Assembly: GCA_900299185.1 (NCBI GenBank)
Contig: OMIV01000178.1
Coordinates: 1 to 64,000 of the forward strand
DNA from: Planctomycetaceae bacterium
GTDB lineage: Bacteria; Planctomycetota; Planctomycetia; Planctomycetales; Planctomycetaceae
Length of the DNA stretch: 64,000 nt
Reading direction: 5' to 3'
Each line of letters starts with the position of its first letter. Within the stretch, counting starts at the first letter, position 1. Both the position numbers and the translations under genes were made by a program. A model generated the notes under the pieces. The model saw only the letters and a program-made list of their open reading frames with translations, ran no database searches and had not been told where the DNA came from. Shown here piece by piece: positions 28,028 through 37,555 of this stretch.

Positions 28028-29107
28028 TCAGTACTCACCAATGGTGCCGCCGTCGTTTCGATCGGCCAGTGACAGCAGCAACGGGAAGCTGACTGTTTGA
28101 TTGATGGCTCGCACTGAGCCGTCTCCCAACAACACGAAGGCGATGCCAATATGAGCAGAGCTAATCGGAGTGTGTCCCCCACCAGAGATCACGCTGGCAT
28201 TCACGTCGGCAGGGGCTGCGGCGGACATGTTGATGCCGAAGCGGACCGTCGAAATGTTGTAGACATAGTGGATGCCATTGGTGACTTGGCCAGGAAGCAA
28301 CTGGCGCGGCAATGTCGTACCGGCCCAAGCTCCGCTGTAATAAGAACTGCAAATGTTTTCTCGGTCTTCGGTGCCGATCGTCGCTGACCCGTTGACGACT
28401 TTGACCACCGGGACTTCGATCGACGACTGCTCGGCCAGCAACAGCGTGTTGCTCGTACCGTCTTCGCAGTCAGCTAACGAGACCGACTCATTCTCAATCA
28501 ACATGCCACCGCGCGAGAGCATCGAACCGGTATTGGGACCATTCGTCAGGCTGATCGTTTCTGCGTCGGGGCTGGGTGCTCCGTTACGGTATGCGGCTCC
28601 TGAGATCCCGACATAGGAAGCCGTCGCCAACCGAAACTGCGACGCTTGCAGTTGTGGCACCGCGACTTTGCTACCGATCGCTGAAGGGCATCGCAGCAAC
28701 GGTGGGTAGACGTTGTGCAAGACGGGGCCGTTGGGATTCAGCGGAGTGTAGACCGCCGAGACTCCGCCGTTCGCTTCGGGGTTGAGTGCTTCGAAGAGCG
28801 ACGTTTGATCGATCCACGGCAGGATCGAATAGAAGAACGACGAGCCGCGAATCTCAGGATCGTTGATCTTGTTAGATAGCTCGGGGGAGTAAGCCGCTCC
28901 GACCGGGAGCGTGCCTACCGCTGACTGATAGGCATGCAAGGCGAGCCCAAACTGCTTGAGGTTGTTGCGACATTGAGTTTGCCGAGCGGACTCGCGCGAT
29001 CGTTGCACCGCAGGCAGCAACATCGAGGCGAGCAGCGCGATGATCCCCATCACGACGAGTAGTTCCACGAGCGTGAATCCGCTGCGACGCTGAATACTCA
29101 AACTCAT
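28028..29107 (-). CDS. DUF1559 prepilin-like protein
   Basis: This 359-residue protein has the type IV prepilin N-terminus RRSGFTLVELLVVMGIIALL, with the prepilin peptidase cleavage site before Phe-Thr. It carries the DUF1559 body with CRNNLKQFGLALHAY and a C-terminal segment, IGIAFVLLGDGSVRAINQTV, typical of the family. The start follows AGGAGGG six bases upstream, and the prepilin motif lies ten residues from it. DUF1559 proteins are abundant in planctomycetes and thought to be pseudopilins or surface proteins; an individual role is not known. Confidence 0.95.
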   Translation of the reverse strand: MSLSIQRRSGFTLVELLVVMGIIALLASMLLPAVQRSRESARQTQCRNNLKQFGLALHAYQSAVGTLPVGAAYSPELSNKINDPEIRGSSFFYSILPWIDQTSLFEALNPEANGGVSAVYTPLNPNGPVLHNVYPPLLRCPSAIGSKVAVPQLQASQFRLATASYVGISGAAYRNGAPSPDAETISLTNGPNTGSMLSRGGMLIENESVSLADCEDGTSNTLLLAEQSSIEVPVVKVVNGSATIGTEDRENICSSYYSGAWAGTTLPRQLLPGQVTNGIHYVYNISTVRFGINMSAAAPADVNASVISGGGHTPISSAHIGIAFVLLGDGSVRAINQTVSFPLLLSLADRNDGGTIGEY

Positions 29108-29685
29108 TTCGGCCCTCCTGATTCGTCTCGCCATTAACTCCAGACCGATAAGGAATCGGCCCAGATTGACGCCTCGGGACAAGCCCGAAGTAGCAGCGAG
29201 TGCGATTCGAGATCACCACATTGAACCGCAATCGCTCGCGCTTTGAGTTCGTCGTTCGAACTCAGCCAAAAGGCCGGAAACGATTTCAAAGGCGCGCAGT
29301 CAACACGTCGGGTCGCGAGTTTTCTTGGCAAGCGCGAAAGTCTGAACGGGCTGAAGTAAGAGTTTGAAACGCAGAGGACGCTGAGGTCGCAGAGAGAAAA
29401 ATGGTGCGATCAACGCCCGTCTCTCTTCTCTGCGTTCTTTGCGATCTCAGCGTTTCAAAGATCTTGTGATGAACTCGTCGATGGCCGCGAAGAACACAAA
29501 GAGGCACGAAACGAGGAAGAATGTTTTTGCTCTCTTTGCCGTCTCGTGTTTCTCCTGGCCAATCATTGGGGCACTGAGTTCTGTCGTCGGCGCTTCCTCG
29601 CGTCAGTTCGCGTTCCTTGATAAGTAGACGCTATGTGCAGCGAGTTGGTTGGGATGCTCAATCCTCTTTCGGCGGGAGAAGTCTG
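29108..29685. repeat. Inverted repeats in DUF1559/SDR intergenic region
   Basis: Two inverted pairs are visible. One has arms near 29363-29397 and 29421-29462 built on GAAACGC and GCAGAG. The other lies at 29491-29525 and 29527-29554, built on GAGAAACACGAGACGGCAAA. Both look like divergent AACGCAGAGG-type repeats common in these genomes. No gene is evident here. Confidence 0.6.
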
Positions 29686-30471
29686 ATGGCGAGCGTGCTG
29701 GATCGGTTTCGATTGGATGGTCGGCAACTCTTTATCACTGGCGGCAGTCGCGGACTTGGACGCGAGATGGCATTAGCAATCGCCAGCGCGGGGGCGAACG
29801 TAGTGCTCGTGGGGCGAGATCTCGAAAGCCTCAACAAGACCGCTGAGGACATACGAGCGTTGGGGCGTGAGGCTCACATCATCGAAGGCGATATCGGCGT
29901 GCCGACTGAGTGCGAGCAGATCTGCCAAGACGCACTGGCTCGGTTCGGGACGTTCGACATTCTCATCAACAACGTCGGTGGTCGGCGGGTCAACATCCCG
30001 ACTCAAGACATGCCGCTGGAAACGTGGCAACAGATTCTCGACCTGAATCTGACCAGCACGTTTCTCTGCACCAAACACATGGGCGGTGCGATGGTCGCGC
30101 GAGGGCAGGGCGGTCGGATCATCAACATCGCGTCGATCTCCGGCATGGTCGCCAATCGAGGCATCGGTGGTCGGAGTTACGAGACTTCGAAAGCTGCCGT
30201 CATGCAGTTCACGCGAGCGGTCGCAGTCGATTGGGCTCCTCACAAAGTGACCGTCAACGCGATCTGTCCCGGCGGCTTCATGACCGAGCCCAATGTGCGT
30301 TGGTCTCAACAGAACCCGGCGATCATCGAGTCCTTCAAAACTCAAATCCCGATGGGCGACTTTGGTCAGCCCGAAGATCTCGGTCCACTGGCCGTGTACC
30401 TCGCCAGCGATGCCGCGCGGTACGTGACAGGCGCGGCTTTTGTGATCGATGGCGGCTACACGTTGCTGTGA
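29686..30471 (+). CDS. Short-chain dehydrogenase/reductase
   Basis: The product of 261 residues is a classical SDR. TGGSRGLGREMA is the cofactor glycine motif, NNVGG and NIASISG support the fold, and YETSK with the Ser upstream gives the catalytic set. The C-terminal DGGYTLL is typical. The start follows GGGAGA about eight bases upstream. The sequence resembles gluconate 5-dehydrogenase-like SDRs, but the substrate cannot be deduced. No metabolic partner lies in the neighbourhood. Confidence 0.92.
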   Translation: MASVLDRFRLDGRQLFITGGSRGLGREMALAIASAGANVVLVGRDLESLNKTAEDIRALGREAHIIEGDIGVPTECEQICQDALARFGTFDILINNVGGRRVNIPTQDMPLETWQQILDLNLTSTFLCTKHMGGAMVARGQGGRIINIASISGMVANRGIGGRSYETSKAAVMQFTRAVAVDWAPHKVTVNAICPGGFMTEPNVRWSQQNPAIIESFKTQIPMGDFGQPEDLGPLAVYLASDAARYVTGAAFVIDGGYTLL

Positions 30472-30530
30472 CGACGAGGCCGCGTCCGATGGCTGACGGA
30501 CGGGGCTGCGATTCCGTCACGAGTAAGTTT

Positions 30531-30612
30531 GGGTGGCACGCTCTGACCAACGGGAACGGCGTGGTCGCAGAAGGGCAGCACACGCCCTTCGAGTACTCAG
30601 GGCGTGCCACCC
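30531..30612. repeat. GGGTGGCACGC palindromic repeat between genes
   Basis: Arms at 30531-30546 and 30597-30612 (GGGTGGCACGCTCTGA) are inverted with one mismatch. The first 34 bases resemble a segment inside the recD-like gene (32018-32052) with about three differences. Confidence 0.8.
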
Positions 30613-30649
30613 GCTTTGGGCCGTTATTTCCGCCTCGCTCTTTAGTGGT

Positions 30650-32692
30650 TCACTCCCAATCGAACGCGCGTTGCGACATGGCTTTCTTCGCCGCGCGTTT
30701 CTTCTTGGGGATCGGTGCATCGAGTGGCGGGGCCGTGCGAGCGTTGATGGCATCGCGCAAGCCGCTGGTGCGTCGGATGGCTCGTTGGATAGCTTCGCGA
30801 AGGACATCTTCACGAGCGGCCAAACAGAGGAAGCCGGGGCGACGCTCTGTCGTTTGCGGATCGACTTCGTCTTTGACGCGCGTCACGGCGGTGTAGAGCA
30901 GCTCGCGCGACAGCACTGGCGAAGCGAACTCGGGCAGCACGACGAAGACTGCTCCGAACTCGGAGCCTTGGCTCTTATGGATCGTCATCGCCCAGCTCTC
31001 TCGATGCGCGGGCGCCAGTGCCGAGGCCACCAACCGCACTCCTGAGGGAGTCTGCGCGGGATCTTCAAAAGCGATGGCCAAGCCAGGCCCTTGCGGAGCG
31101 GCGACCACCACACCCACATCACCATTGAAGAGGTTTTGGCGGTAATCGTTCTCGGTGATGATGACCGCTTGGCCGATGTATGAGCCCGGTCGAGGCCGCA
31201 GCAAATTGTGATGAGCGAAGTGCTGAGCGAGCCGCTGATTCATCGCTCGTTCGCCCGAGTTCCCATCGCGATGAGCACACAACACACGCACGTTGGCCAA
31301 CGCTTGCAGCAGCTTGGTTAGCTGTGCTGGATCAGCTCCCGAACTCAGTGCGGACAGTTGATCGAGATAGTCGCGATAACGATGGGCCGCTTGCTCGACG
31401 ACTTGTCGCAGCACAGTGTCGGAGTTCTCTTGGCGGATCCACACGATGCGGTCGGACGTGGAAGCCTTCAATCGCGAGATCACAGTGTCGGCATCACCTT
31501 CTCGAATGGCGGCGGCGATTTGGCCCAATTCACTGTCGCTCGAAAACCGATGACTGTGCCGCAGCCACGACACGGCAGCCGGAAGTTTGGACGAACCGTG
31601 ATCGATATCGTCCAAGTCATCGCCACACAGGTCGCTGAGCACACCACCGGCTTCGACCGACGCGAGTTGGTCGCGGTCTCCCATCAGGATGACTTGGGTC
31701 TCGGGCCTCAATGCTGCGAACAGATGCCACATCAGTTCGATGTCGACCATCGAGGCTTCGTCGATCAGGACGATGTTGGCATCGAGCGGTTGGGCCGGGC
31801 CTTTGCGAAACGGGCCGCCGCGTTCGGGCGGCGCTGGAGTCCAACTCAACAGCCGATGGATGGTGCCAGCTGTCACCGCCTGGAGTTGCTCTTTGATCGC
31901 CGCGCTGACTTTCAAACTGCCAGCCGCGCGCGACAGGGACTCATTCAAGCGTTGAGCGGCCTTACCGGTCGGAGCCATCAGCACGATCCGCAGACTGTCG
32001 CTGCACTCTGTCTGCTGGGGTGGCACGCCCTGACCACCGGGAAGGGCGTGGGAGGCCGACGCTGTCTGCTGCATCAATCGCGCGGCCAAGAGCTTGGCGA
32101 CCGTTGTGGTTTTGCCAGTGCCCGGTCCGCCGGTGACGATCGCAAAGCGGCGATCAACAGCATTGAGCACGGCGGTTCGTTGGTCTTGGTCGGACTTCTT
32201 GTGCTGCTCGGGGAAGAGCTTCGCGATGTCGACGGTGAGTCGTTGGCGATCGATGGGCAGAGGCTCGCTCTTGAGCCGTTCGGCAATCCAACCGGCAAGT
32301 TGTTGTTGTAAGAACCAATACCGTGCCAAGTACACGCGACGATGTTCGGCATCGAAGACCAAGGGACGTTCGGCATGCTGGCCGTCGTGTTGCGTATCGA
32401 CGGAACTGACGAGCGAACTGCGGGCGACTTCTTTGGCCCACGTGGTCAGTGCTGGCCAATCCGAGTACGTCCTCACGTTCTCTCCGGCATCGTCGCTGGC
32501 AAAGGTGAGTTGCGGCGCGGTTTCCAAATCAAAGCAGACATGCCCGCGAGCCAACTGCTCGCTGGCAATCACACCGGCCACGAGCACATGTGGATGCACG
32601 TTGGCATCCAATCGTTGGAGCAATTCTCCAAAGGCTCGATGGATCGGTGCCAACACCCCGTCGTCGCACAATCGCTGAAAAGTCACAGTCAC
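30650..32692 (-). CDS. recD: RecD-like exodeoxyribonuclease V alpha subunit / helicase
   Basis: This 680-residue protein has a RecD N-terminal domain and a superfamily 1B DNA helicase core. Motifs include Walker A GGPGTGKTTTVAKLL, VLIDEASMVD (motif II), GDRDQLASVEAGGVLSDL (motif III) and VVLPEFASPVLSRELLYTAVTR (motif VI region). It would act in double-strand-break processing with RecB and RecC, but no recB or recC is in the window. A short repeat-derived peptide (about residues 213-225) separates motif I and Ia. It is slightly longer than E. coli RecD. The start has only a weak ribosome site, so a different start is possible. Confidence 0.92.
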   Translation of the reverse strand: MTVTFQRLCDDGVLAPIHRAFGELLQRLDANVHPHVLVAGVIASEQLARGHVCFDLETAPQLTFASDDAGENVRTYSDWPALTTWAKEVARSSLVSSVDTQHDGQHAERPLVFDAEHRRVYLARYWFLQQQLAGWIAERLKSEPLPIDRQRLTVDIAKLFPEQHKKSDQDQRTAVLNAVDRRFAIVTGGPGTGKTTTVAKLLAARLMQQTASASHALPGGQGVPPQQTECSDSLRIVLMAPTGKAAQRLNESLSRAAGSLKVSAAIKEQLQAVTAGTIHRLLSWTPAPPERGGPFRKGPAQPLDANIVLIDEASMVDIELMWHLFAALRPETQVILMGDRDQLASVEAGGVLSDLCGDDLDDIDHGSSKLPAAVSWLRHSHRFSSDSELGQIAAAIREGDADTVISRLKASTSDRIVWIRQENSDTVLRQVVEQAAHRYRDYLDQLSALSSGADPAQLTKLLQALANVRVLCAHRDGNSGERAMNQRLAQHFAHHNLLRPRPGSYIGQAVIITENDYRQNLFNGDVGVVVAAPQGPGLAIAFEDPAQTPSGVRLVASALAPAHRESWAMTIHKSQGSEFGAVFVVLPEFASPVLSRELLYTAVTRVKDEVDPQTTERRPGFLCLAAREDVLREAIQRAIRRTSGLRDAINARTAPPLDAPIPKKKRAAKKAMSQRAFDWE
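32018..32052. repeat. Repeat-derived segment inside recD-like gene
   Basis: GGGTGGCACGCCCTGACC followed by ACCGGGAAGGGCGTGGG matches the intergenic repeat at 30531-30564 with few differences. The reading frame stays open and the added peptide is ALPGGQGVPPQ, between helicase motifs I and Ia. Confidence 0.75.
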
Positions 32693-32980
32693 AGCTGGCT
32701 CGCTTTGAAATCAACCACACGGCAAAGAGCCGAGCGTTGTAGCGATGTTGCCCAGCGAGGTCAGGAAAGTAGCTTGGGATTCCATCCCGAGCGTCAGCGG
32801 GAAAAGCATCTCTCTAACCCGAAGACGCGCCGTCAGAAAAGGACTGGCAGCAGTTCCCACGGCGTGCGGAAGTCGAGTTCATCCGCCGGTGTCGCGGCGC
32901 GTAGCTCGCTGCGAAGACGCACAAGACCTCTCGCAAAGACACATCGAGCAGGAGCGTGCGAGACTCTGAAATAACTCTTG

Positions 32981-33943
32981 CTAATGCGCGTGCTGGTGCG
33001 ACTGATGATGAGGCAGATCGTGAGCGTGCTTGGGTTCAAAGAGACCCAGAGCGAAGGCCGTGGCGACTCCCAGCAGAAGAGTCGCAGACAGACGCAGCCG
33101 ATCGTGCGAGTGGAACTGAGTCTCGGGCAGAACATCGACCAGCGCGATGCAAAGGAAGACTCCGGCAGAGAGCCCCAGCGTCCAGCCAATGACGACACCT
33201 TGGCCAGCGTCGAAGATGGTCATGCCGAAGTACGCCAGTACCGCTCCGATGGGGCAGATGGCCGCGTAAAGCAGGTTGACGCTCAGAGCCTTGCTGCGAG
33301 ACCAACCGCGCGAAGTCATCATCAAAGTGATCGACATCGAATCCAACGGCTTATGCAAAGCCACAACCAAGAACGTCCCTAACCCAGCCCAAGCGGCGAC
33401 GGAAGGCTCGTGCTCTTCGGCAGCCACGCTGGCGGCAATAGCCACGCCGTCCATCAACGTGTGGACTGCCAGCCCGACAAACAAACCGAGCCAGCTATAG
33501 CGGCTGCTCGTAGGTTCGGCGGAGATCACCGGCAACTCAAAGCCGTGCGAGTGATCATGGCCATGATCGTGGTCGTGCCCGTGATCATGATCGTGCGCAT
33601 GGTCATGGCTGTGGTCGTGAGGATGGCAATGGTCATGCTCGCATTCCGCATCCGGACTGGGCGAGAAGTCGTGTTGATGGAAGTGAAAGCAACGGATGAG
33701 AAAGAGCGTGGCGATCAGGCCGATCGTGGCTGCCAAAACAGCGGGATCGACGGCTCCCAAATGCGAGATCGAATGAGGCAGCAGATGCAGGAACGCGACT
33801 CCCATCATGAGCCCACCGAGGTAGCTCATGAGGTACTGCATCGTGTTGTGCGTCAGCCGAAATCGAGTCGGCAGCCAACCGCCAAACAACGAGGTGGCCG
33901 TCACAAGCGAGCAATAAAAGATGACGACGAGCAACGGCTGCAT
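32981..33943 (-). CDS. ZIP-family metal transporter
   Basis: The 320-residue protein has about eight membrane segments and a His/Asp-rich cytoplasmic loop (HDHCHPHDHSHDHAHDHDHG near residues 100-135), a zinc-sensing or binding feature of ZIP transporters. Family motifs HTLMDGVAIAA and ALHKPLDS, with His and Asp/Glu ligands, are present. A short His-rich C-terminus (HAHDLPHHQSHQHAH) follows. Zinc is the most likely substrate. It sits alone; the gap to the preceding genes has no evident zinc regulator. Confidence 0.92.
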   Translation of the reverse strand: MQPLLVVIFYCSLVTATSLFGGWLPTRFRLTHNTMQYLMSYLGGLMMGVAFLHLLPHSISHLGAVDPAVLAATIGLIATLFLIRCFHFHQHDFSPSPDAECEHDHCHPHDHSHDHAHDHDHGHDHDHGHDHSHGFELPVISAEPTSSRYSWLGLFVGLAVHTLMDGVAIAASVAAEEHEPSVAAWAGLGTFLVVALHKPLDSMSITLMMTSRGWSRSKALSVNLLYAAICPIGAVLAYFGMTIFDAGQGVVIGWTLGLSAGVFLCIALVDVLPETQFHSHDRLRLSATLLLGVATAFALGLFEPKHAHDLPHHQSHQHAH

Positions 33944-34652
33944 GGGGCTTCACAGGCGAGGAAGGCTGGTGCCAACGTCGACTGGGGAAACGGCTCGACG
34001 TCGACTCGCGGACTCAAAAGGGGCGGCATGGTAGGACGTGAGGTGTTGGAAGCAAGCAGGGGTATTGCCGGGCTGATGTCATGGCAGCGGGCGAAGTGCT
34101 CGTCGCTGAGTTGTCCTCGACGCCGGGCACCCACGCCGTGGTCACAACCGTTTGATTCGCTCGGCTTTCGTCTGGCTCAGGGTCGCTGACCAGCTTGATC
34201 TGATTGAGATGGACCGCGCGAATGAAACGTAGCGCGAATCAGCAGACAGCAATAAGGGGCGAGTTTGTCAGAGGTTCGCTTGGCAGGTCCCACCAAATTG
34301 CGAGCGAACCAACCGAAGTCTCAGGCGCGGCGAACTGGCGGCAATTACAACCCAAATTGCCCATGTTATTGACCTCGACTTAGGCAGCGTTACCTTACCA
34401 TCCGCAAAGTGGCTGGATTCTCGACGGCTGGAAGTCGAGGTCGGCCTTTGAGTTAGGCCGCAGTGACGGGCGTTTGTTGTTGCAGACGCGCGAGATGGTC
34501 GTCGAGCTGATGCTGGTTATCTGGCAAAGGGTGGAAAATCGACGGCGACTCGGTCTCGAACTGTGGCTTGTGGATATCAGCGCGGCGGTTAACGGGCAGT
34601 GAGTCCGATGTGAGGCTGGCCGCGTTCAACAACCTCTTTGAGGAGAGTTTTC
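33944..34652. other. Long intergenic region before the Cys-rich gene
   Basis: About 700 bases lie here without a convincing coding frame. A copy of the CGCGAATG short repeat is at 34211-34239. The last part should hold the promoter and the strong ribosome site of the gene at 34653. No RNA gene was recognised. Confidence 0.4.
34211..34239. repeat. CGCGAATG short repeat, copy 3
   Basis: This copy aligns over 29 bases, without gaps, with the two copies near 22.6-22.85 kb. Confidence 0.7.
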
Positions 34653-35015
34653 ATGCGTCGAGTCTGTGGTTTGATGTTGGTGGCTGCGGTCGTCGCGGCA
34701 GTTTCGGGACAGGCTCAAGCCGGCGATTGCTGCCAGCCTCAGCCAACTTGCTGTGCTCCAGCCAAGAAGAGCTGCTTGAGCATGCCGAAGTTGTCCTTGC
34801 CAAAGTTGTCGCTGCCGAAGCTCGATCTGTGCGGGCTGTTCAAGAAGAACGACTGCTGCCAGCCAGCTCCTTGCTGTAACTCGGGCGCTGCAGCTCCAGC
34901 CGGTTCGCCTTCAATGGTTCCAGCTCCAGCAGCACCAGCCAAGGAGAAGGCTCCTGCCGCTCCTCCATACGAAGAGAAGGCTCCAGCTCCGAAGGCCGCT
35001 GCTAAGTCGGCTTAG
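34653..35015 (+). CDS. Small exported Cys-rich, Pro/Ala-tailed protein
   Basis: This 120-residue protein has signal peptide MRRVCGLMLVAAVVAAVSGQAQA and a mature part with DCCQPQPTCC, CAPAKKSC, a tandem KLSLPKLSLPKL segment, CGLFKKNDCC and PAPCCN, then a long Pro/Ala/Lys tail. Cys pairs suggest disulfides or metal binding in the periplasm or at the surface. The start follows AGGAGAG seven bases upstream. It ends before a 46-base repeat and a strong terminator. I do not recognise a family; the composition is characteristic of small secreted planctomycete proteins. Confidence 0.75.
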   Translation: MRRVCGLMLVAAVVAAVSGQAQAGDCCQPQPTCCAPAKKSCLSMPKLSLPKLSLPKLDLCGLFKKNDCCQPAPCCNSGAAAPAGSPSMVPAPAAPAKEKAPAAPPYEEKAPAPKAAAKSA

Positions 35016-35035
35016 TTCTATTCAAGATGAAGACC

Positions 35036-35081
35036 GAGTCGCGGAGCGACGCGGCTACGTAGCTCAGTCGCTCTGCGACTG
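35036..35081. repeat. Double-hairpin repeat (DHR) copy 2
   Basis: This 46-base copy lies 20 bases after the Cys-rich gene. Its first hairpin is partly degenerate, while the TACGTAG spacer and the second hairpin CAGTCGC-TCT-GCGACTG are intact. Confidence 0.85.
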
Positions 35082-35137
35082 AGAAGACGCAGCAACGAGA
35101 CTCCGCAAGTCGCGGTTACTTCAGTGAGAGAATGCGA

Positions 35138-35171
35138 AACGCCCAGTCGATCGACTGGGCGTTTTTGTTTG
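35138..35171 (+). terminator. Strong hairpin terminator, possibly bidirectional
   Basis: AAACGCCCAGTCGATCG pairs with itself through CGATCGACTGGGCGTTT and is followed by TTGTTT. The arms carry A residues on the left, so it may also serve the convergent minus-strand gene ending at 35257. Confidence 0.85.
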
Positions 35172-35256
35172 TGGGCCGCTCGGTGAGTGTGGTTCGTCGT
35201 CGTTCAATCACGGTCCAATGACCAATGACTACGGACCACTGACTAACTCACCTCAA

Positions 35257-36384
35257 TCACGACCCGGTCAGGTTGTACTTCTGCAACCAAGCCTTGAATT
35301 CGCCGAGCTTCAGGAACTGAGTGTTGGTGTCGAACATCTCGGCCTTCAGCGGTGAGCCTTCATCCGGCACGACCAGCTTCAAACCGGTGTCGTAGATCTC
35401 GCCGCCTGGCTCGCCGTGCTTGGGAAACATTTCCTTGACGGTCGCGTCGTCTTTCTCGACGAGCGCCTTCAAAACTCGGACGCCTTGGTAACCCATCTGA
35501 TAGGGGTTCTGAACGATCATTGCGTCGACCATGCCTGCTTGCATGCCGTCGATGGCTGGAGGGTCCGCGTCAAAGCCAACGATCTTGGTTTTCTCACGCA
35601 GCTTCAATTGCGTGACGATGTCGATGATGGCTGGCGTGTTGTAAGACCGAATACCTACCAGCAGATTGAGATCCTTATTGCGATCGAGTGCATCGCGAAC
35701 ATTCGAACGAGCCTTATCCGGCCCTTCAGGAGCGTCGCCGAGATAGTCTAGTTGCTTGAAGGTGTCGCCAGCTGCTTGCTGGAAGCCACCGACTCGTTCT
35801 TGAGCGTTCGCAGCGCCCTTTAGTCCCACGAAGGCTGCGTAGTTCGCGCTCTCCATGATTCCTTTGGCAGCCTTGCCCAGTTGTTGGCCGGCTTTGGAGT
35901 TGTCGGTGCCGAGGTATGCAAAGCGCGCGTCCGAGTTCTTCGAACGATCAACGTCGGAGTCAATTGTCACCACCTTGATGCCGGCGGCTTGTAGCTTCTT
36001 CATCTCGTCAACGATGGCTTCGTTATTCGAGTCCGTGACCGAGATACCGACGCCGACAACGTCTGTCGCGTTGCCATATTGGCGCAGCTTGTTGATCTGG
36101 GTTTCGGCGGCAAAGTCGCCTCGATCAACGGTCACGCTGAGGTTCCCAGCTTCGCACTTCAGTTCCTTCTCGGCGTCCTTAGCTCCCGCGACAGCCGCGT
36201 CCCAGAACGGAGCGTTGCCGTTGGTCAGGATGATGATCCGCTTGGCTGAGTCAGACGACCCCGGAGCGGCTGCCGATCCCAAGTTGGCATCGGGAGTCTT
36301 GGTGGTCGGGGCATCGCTGCAACCGATCAAAGCCAGGCCGAATGAGGCGAGCAAGAATTGAGTGAGAAATGAGCGACGCTGCAT
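35257..36384 (-). CDS. Sugar ABC transporter substrate-binding lipoprotein
   Basis: The 375-residue protein is a periplasmic-binding protein of the RbsB-like type (Peripla_BP_4). A lipobox, LALIGC, places the lipidated Cys at about residue 22 after a basic signal start, MQRRSFLTQFLLASFG. It shows IIILTNGNAPFWDAAVAGAK, VVTIDSDVDRS and VGFDADPPAIDGM. The start is at the ATG at 36384, though the ribosome site is weak. No permease or ATPase gene is nearby, so it is an orphan binding protein. The ligand is probably a sugar, by family. Confidence 0.9.
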   Translation of the reverse strand: MQRRSFLTQFLLASFGLALIGCSDAPTTKTPDANLGSAAAPGSSDSAKRIIILTNGNAPFWDAAVAGAKDAEKELKCEAGNLSVTVDRGDFAAETQINKLRQYGNATDVVGVGISVTDSNNEAIVDEMKKLQAAGIKVVTIDSDVDRSKNSDARFAYLGTDNSKAGQQLGKAAKGIMESANYAAFVGLKGAANAQERVGGFQQAAGDTFKQLDYLGDAPEGPDKARSNVRDALDRNKDLNLLVGIRSYNTPAIIDIVTQLKLREKTKIVGFDADPPAIDGMQAGMVDAMIVQNPYQMGYQGVRVLKALVEKDDATVKEMFPKHGEPGGEIYDTGLKLVVPDEGSPLKAEMFDTNTQFLKLGEFKAWLQKYNLTGS

Positions 36385-36579
36385 GGACTGGGTTCCGTAG
36401 TACGAGTGAGAGAGGTTCGAGCTTGGCCGGACCGACGGTGTCTTCGGCGGCTTCAATGGGGGCCGGATTCTGCCGATCGACCGGACCGCGTGCGAGTCAG
36501 TGAGGTGGCCTCTAACATCCGCCGCGAACTCGGTCGCTGGGCACATCCTGCTTGGCGATCGGACTTCTAAGACTCACTC

Positions 36580-36585
36580 AAGGAG
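36580..36585 (+). promoter_or_regulatory. Ribosome-binding site deciding a GTG start
   Basis: AAGGAG lies eight bases before GTG at 36594 and sets the start of the RNase PH gene, whose frame has no suitable ATG nearby. Confidence 0.7.
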
Positions 36586-36593
36586 CATGCCTG

Positions 36594-37316
36594 GTGCGAC
36601 ACGATCAGCGTCGGTTTGATGAACTGCGACCCATTGAAATTACTCGCCGCTATACGGGCTCGGCTCCCGGTAGCGTGTTGATCAAAGCCGGTCGCACGAC
36701 GGTGCTGTGTACGGCGTCGATCGATGAGTCAGTGCCGCCATGGAAGATGAAGGCCGAGAATCCGACCGGCTGGCTGACCGCCGAGTACAGCATGCTCCCC
36801 GGCAGTACCGCGCCGCGAAAGCAACGCGAACGATCGAAAGTCGATGGTCGCACAAACGAGATCCAACGATTGGTTGGACGTAGCTTGCGATCGATCGTTG
36901 ATTTCGAAGCACTCGGACCGCGCACAATCACCGTCGACTGCGACGTGTTGGAAGCTGACGGCGGCACTCGGACGTTGAGCATCACTGGCGGATACATCGC
37001 GCTGGTCGATGCGTTGCGAACTCTGAAGGATGTGCTGCCGAGCGATCGTCCCGTTCTTACGGCCAGCGTCGCGGCCATCAGTGTCGGAGTCGTCAACGGC
37101 GAAGTGCTACTCGATCTCTGCTACGTCGAAGACAGTCGGGCTGACGTCGACATGAACGTCGTCATGACTAGCAAGAACGAGTTCGTGGAAGTGCAGGGCA
37201 CCGGCGAAAATCGCACCTTCAGTCGCGACCTCTTAAACCGCCAACTCGACATTGCCGAGTCCGGCATTCGGCAATTGATGAAGCTTCAAGAAGAAGCTCT
37301 TGCGCGAGTGATTTAG
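36594..37316 (+). CDS. rph: Ribonuclease PH
   Basis: The 240-residue enzyme is the phosphorolytic 3' exoribonuclease that trims tRNA ends. Motifs are [84 protein letters not shown] and [18 protein letters not shown]. The start is GTG at 36594 with AAGGAG eight bases upstream, giving the expected family length. It is followed by a 46-base repeat and folE on the same strand. Confidence 0.97.
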   Translation: MRHDQRRFDELRPIEITRRYTGSAPGSVLIKAGRTTVLCTASIDESVPPWKMKAENPTGWLTAEYSMLPGSTAPRKQRERSKVDGRTNEIQRLVGRSLRSIVDFEALGPRTITVDCDVLEADGGTRTLSITGGYIALVDALRTLKDVLPSDRPVLTASVAAISVGVVNGEVLLDLCYVEDSRADVDMNVVMTSKNEFVEVQGTGENRTFSRDLLNRQLDIAESGIRQLMKLQEEALARVI

Positions 37317-37353
37317 GAGATTGTGTTTGCGAGGCTTGAACTTCGAGTTCAGC

Positions 37354-37399
37354 AAGTCGCGGAGTGACTCGCCTACGTAGCTCAGTCGCTCTGCGACTG
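37354..37399. repeat. Double-hairpin repeat (DHR) copy 3
   Basis: This 46-base copy between rph and folE has the TACGTAG spacer and a second hairpin identical to copy 2. The first hairpin has one changed base (GGAGTGACT). Confidence 0.85.
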
Positions 37400-37555
37400 A
37401 GATGGGCTCCCCGAGTTCATAGCAATGATGACGCACTTAGCCTCGCAGCCAGGTTCATTGAAAGAAGCGATGTCGGAGGGCTCGCGAGGCGGGATCTCGT
37501 CGTCGAGTCGGAACCTCAGATTTACTCAACCCATTCTCATTTCTTTGATGACTCT

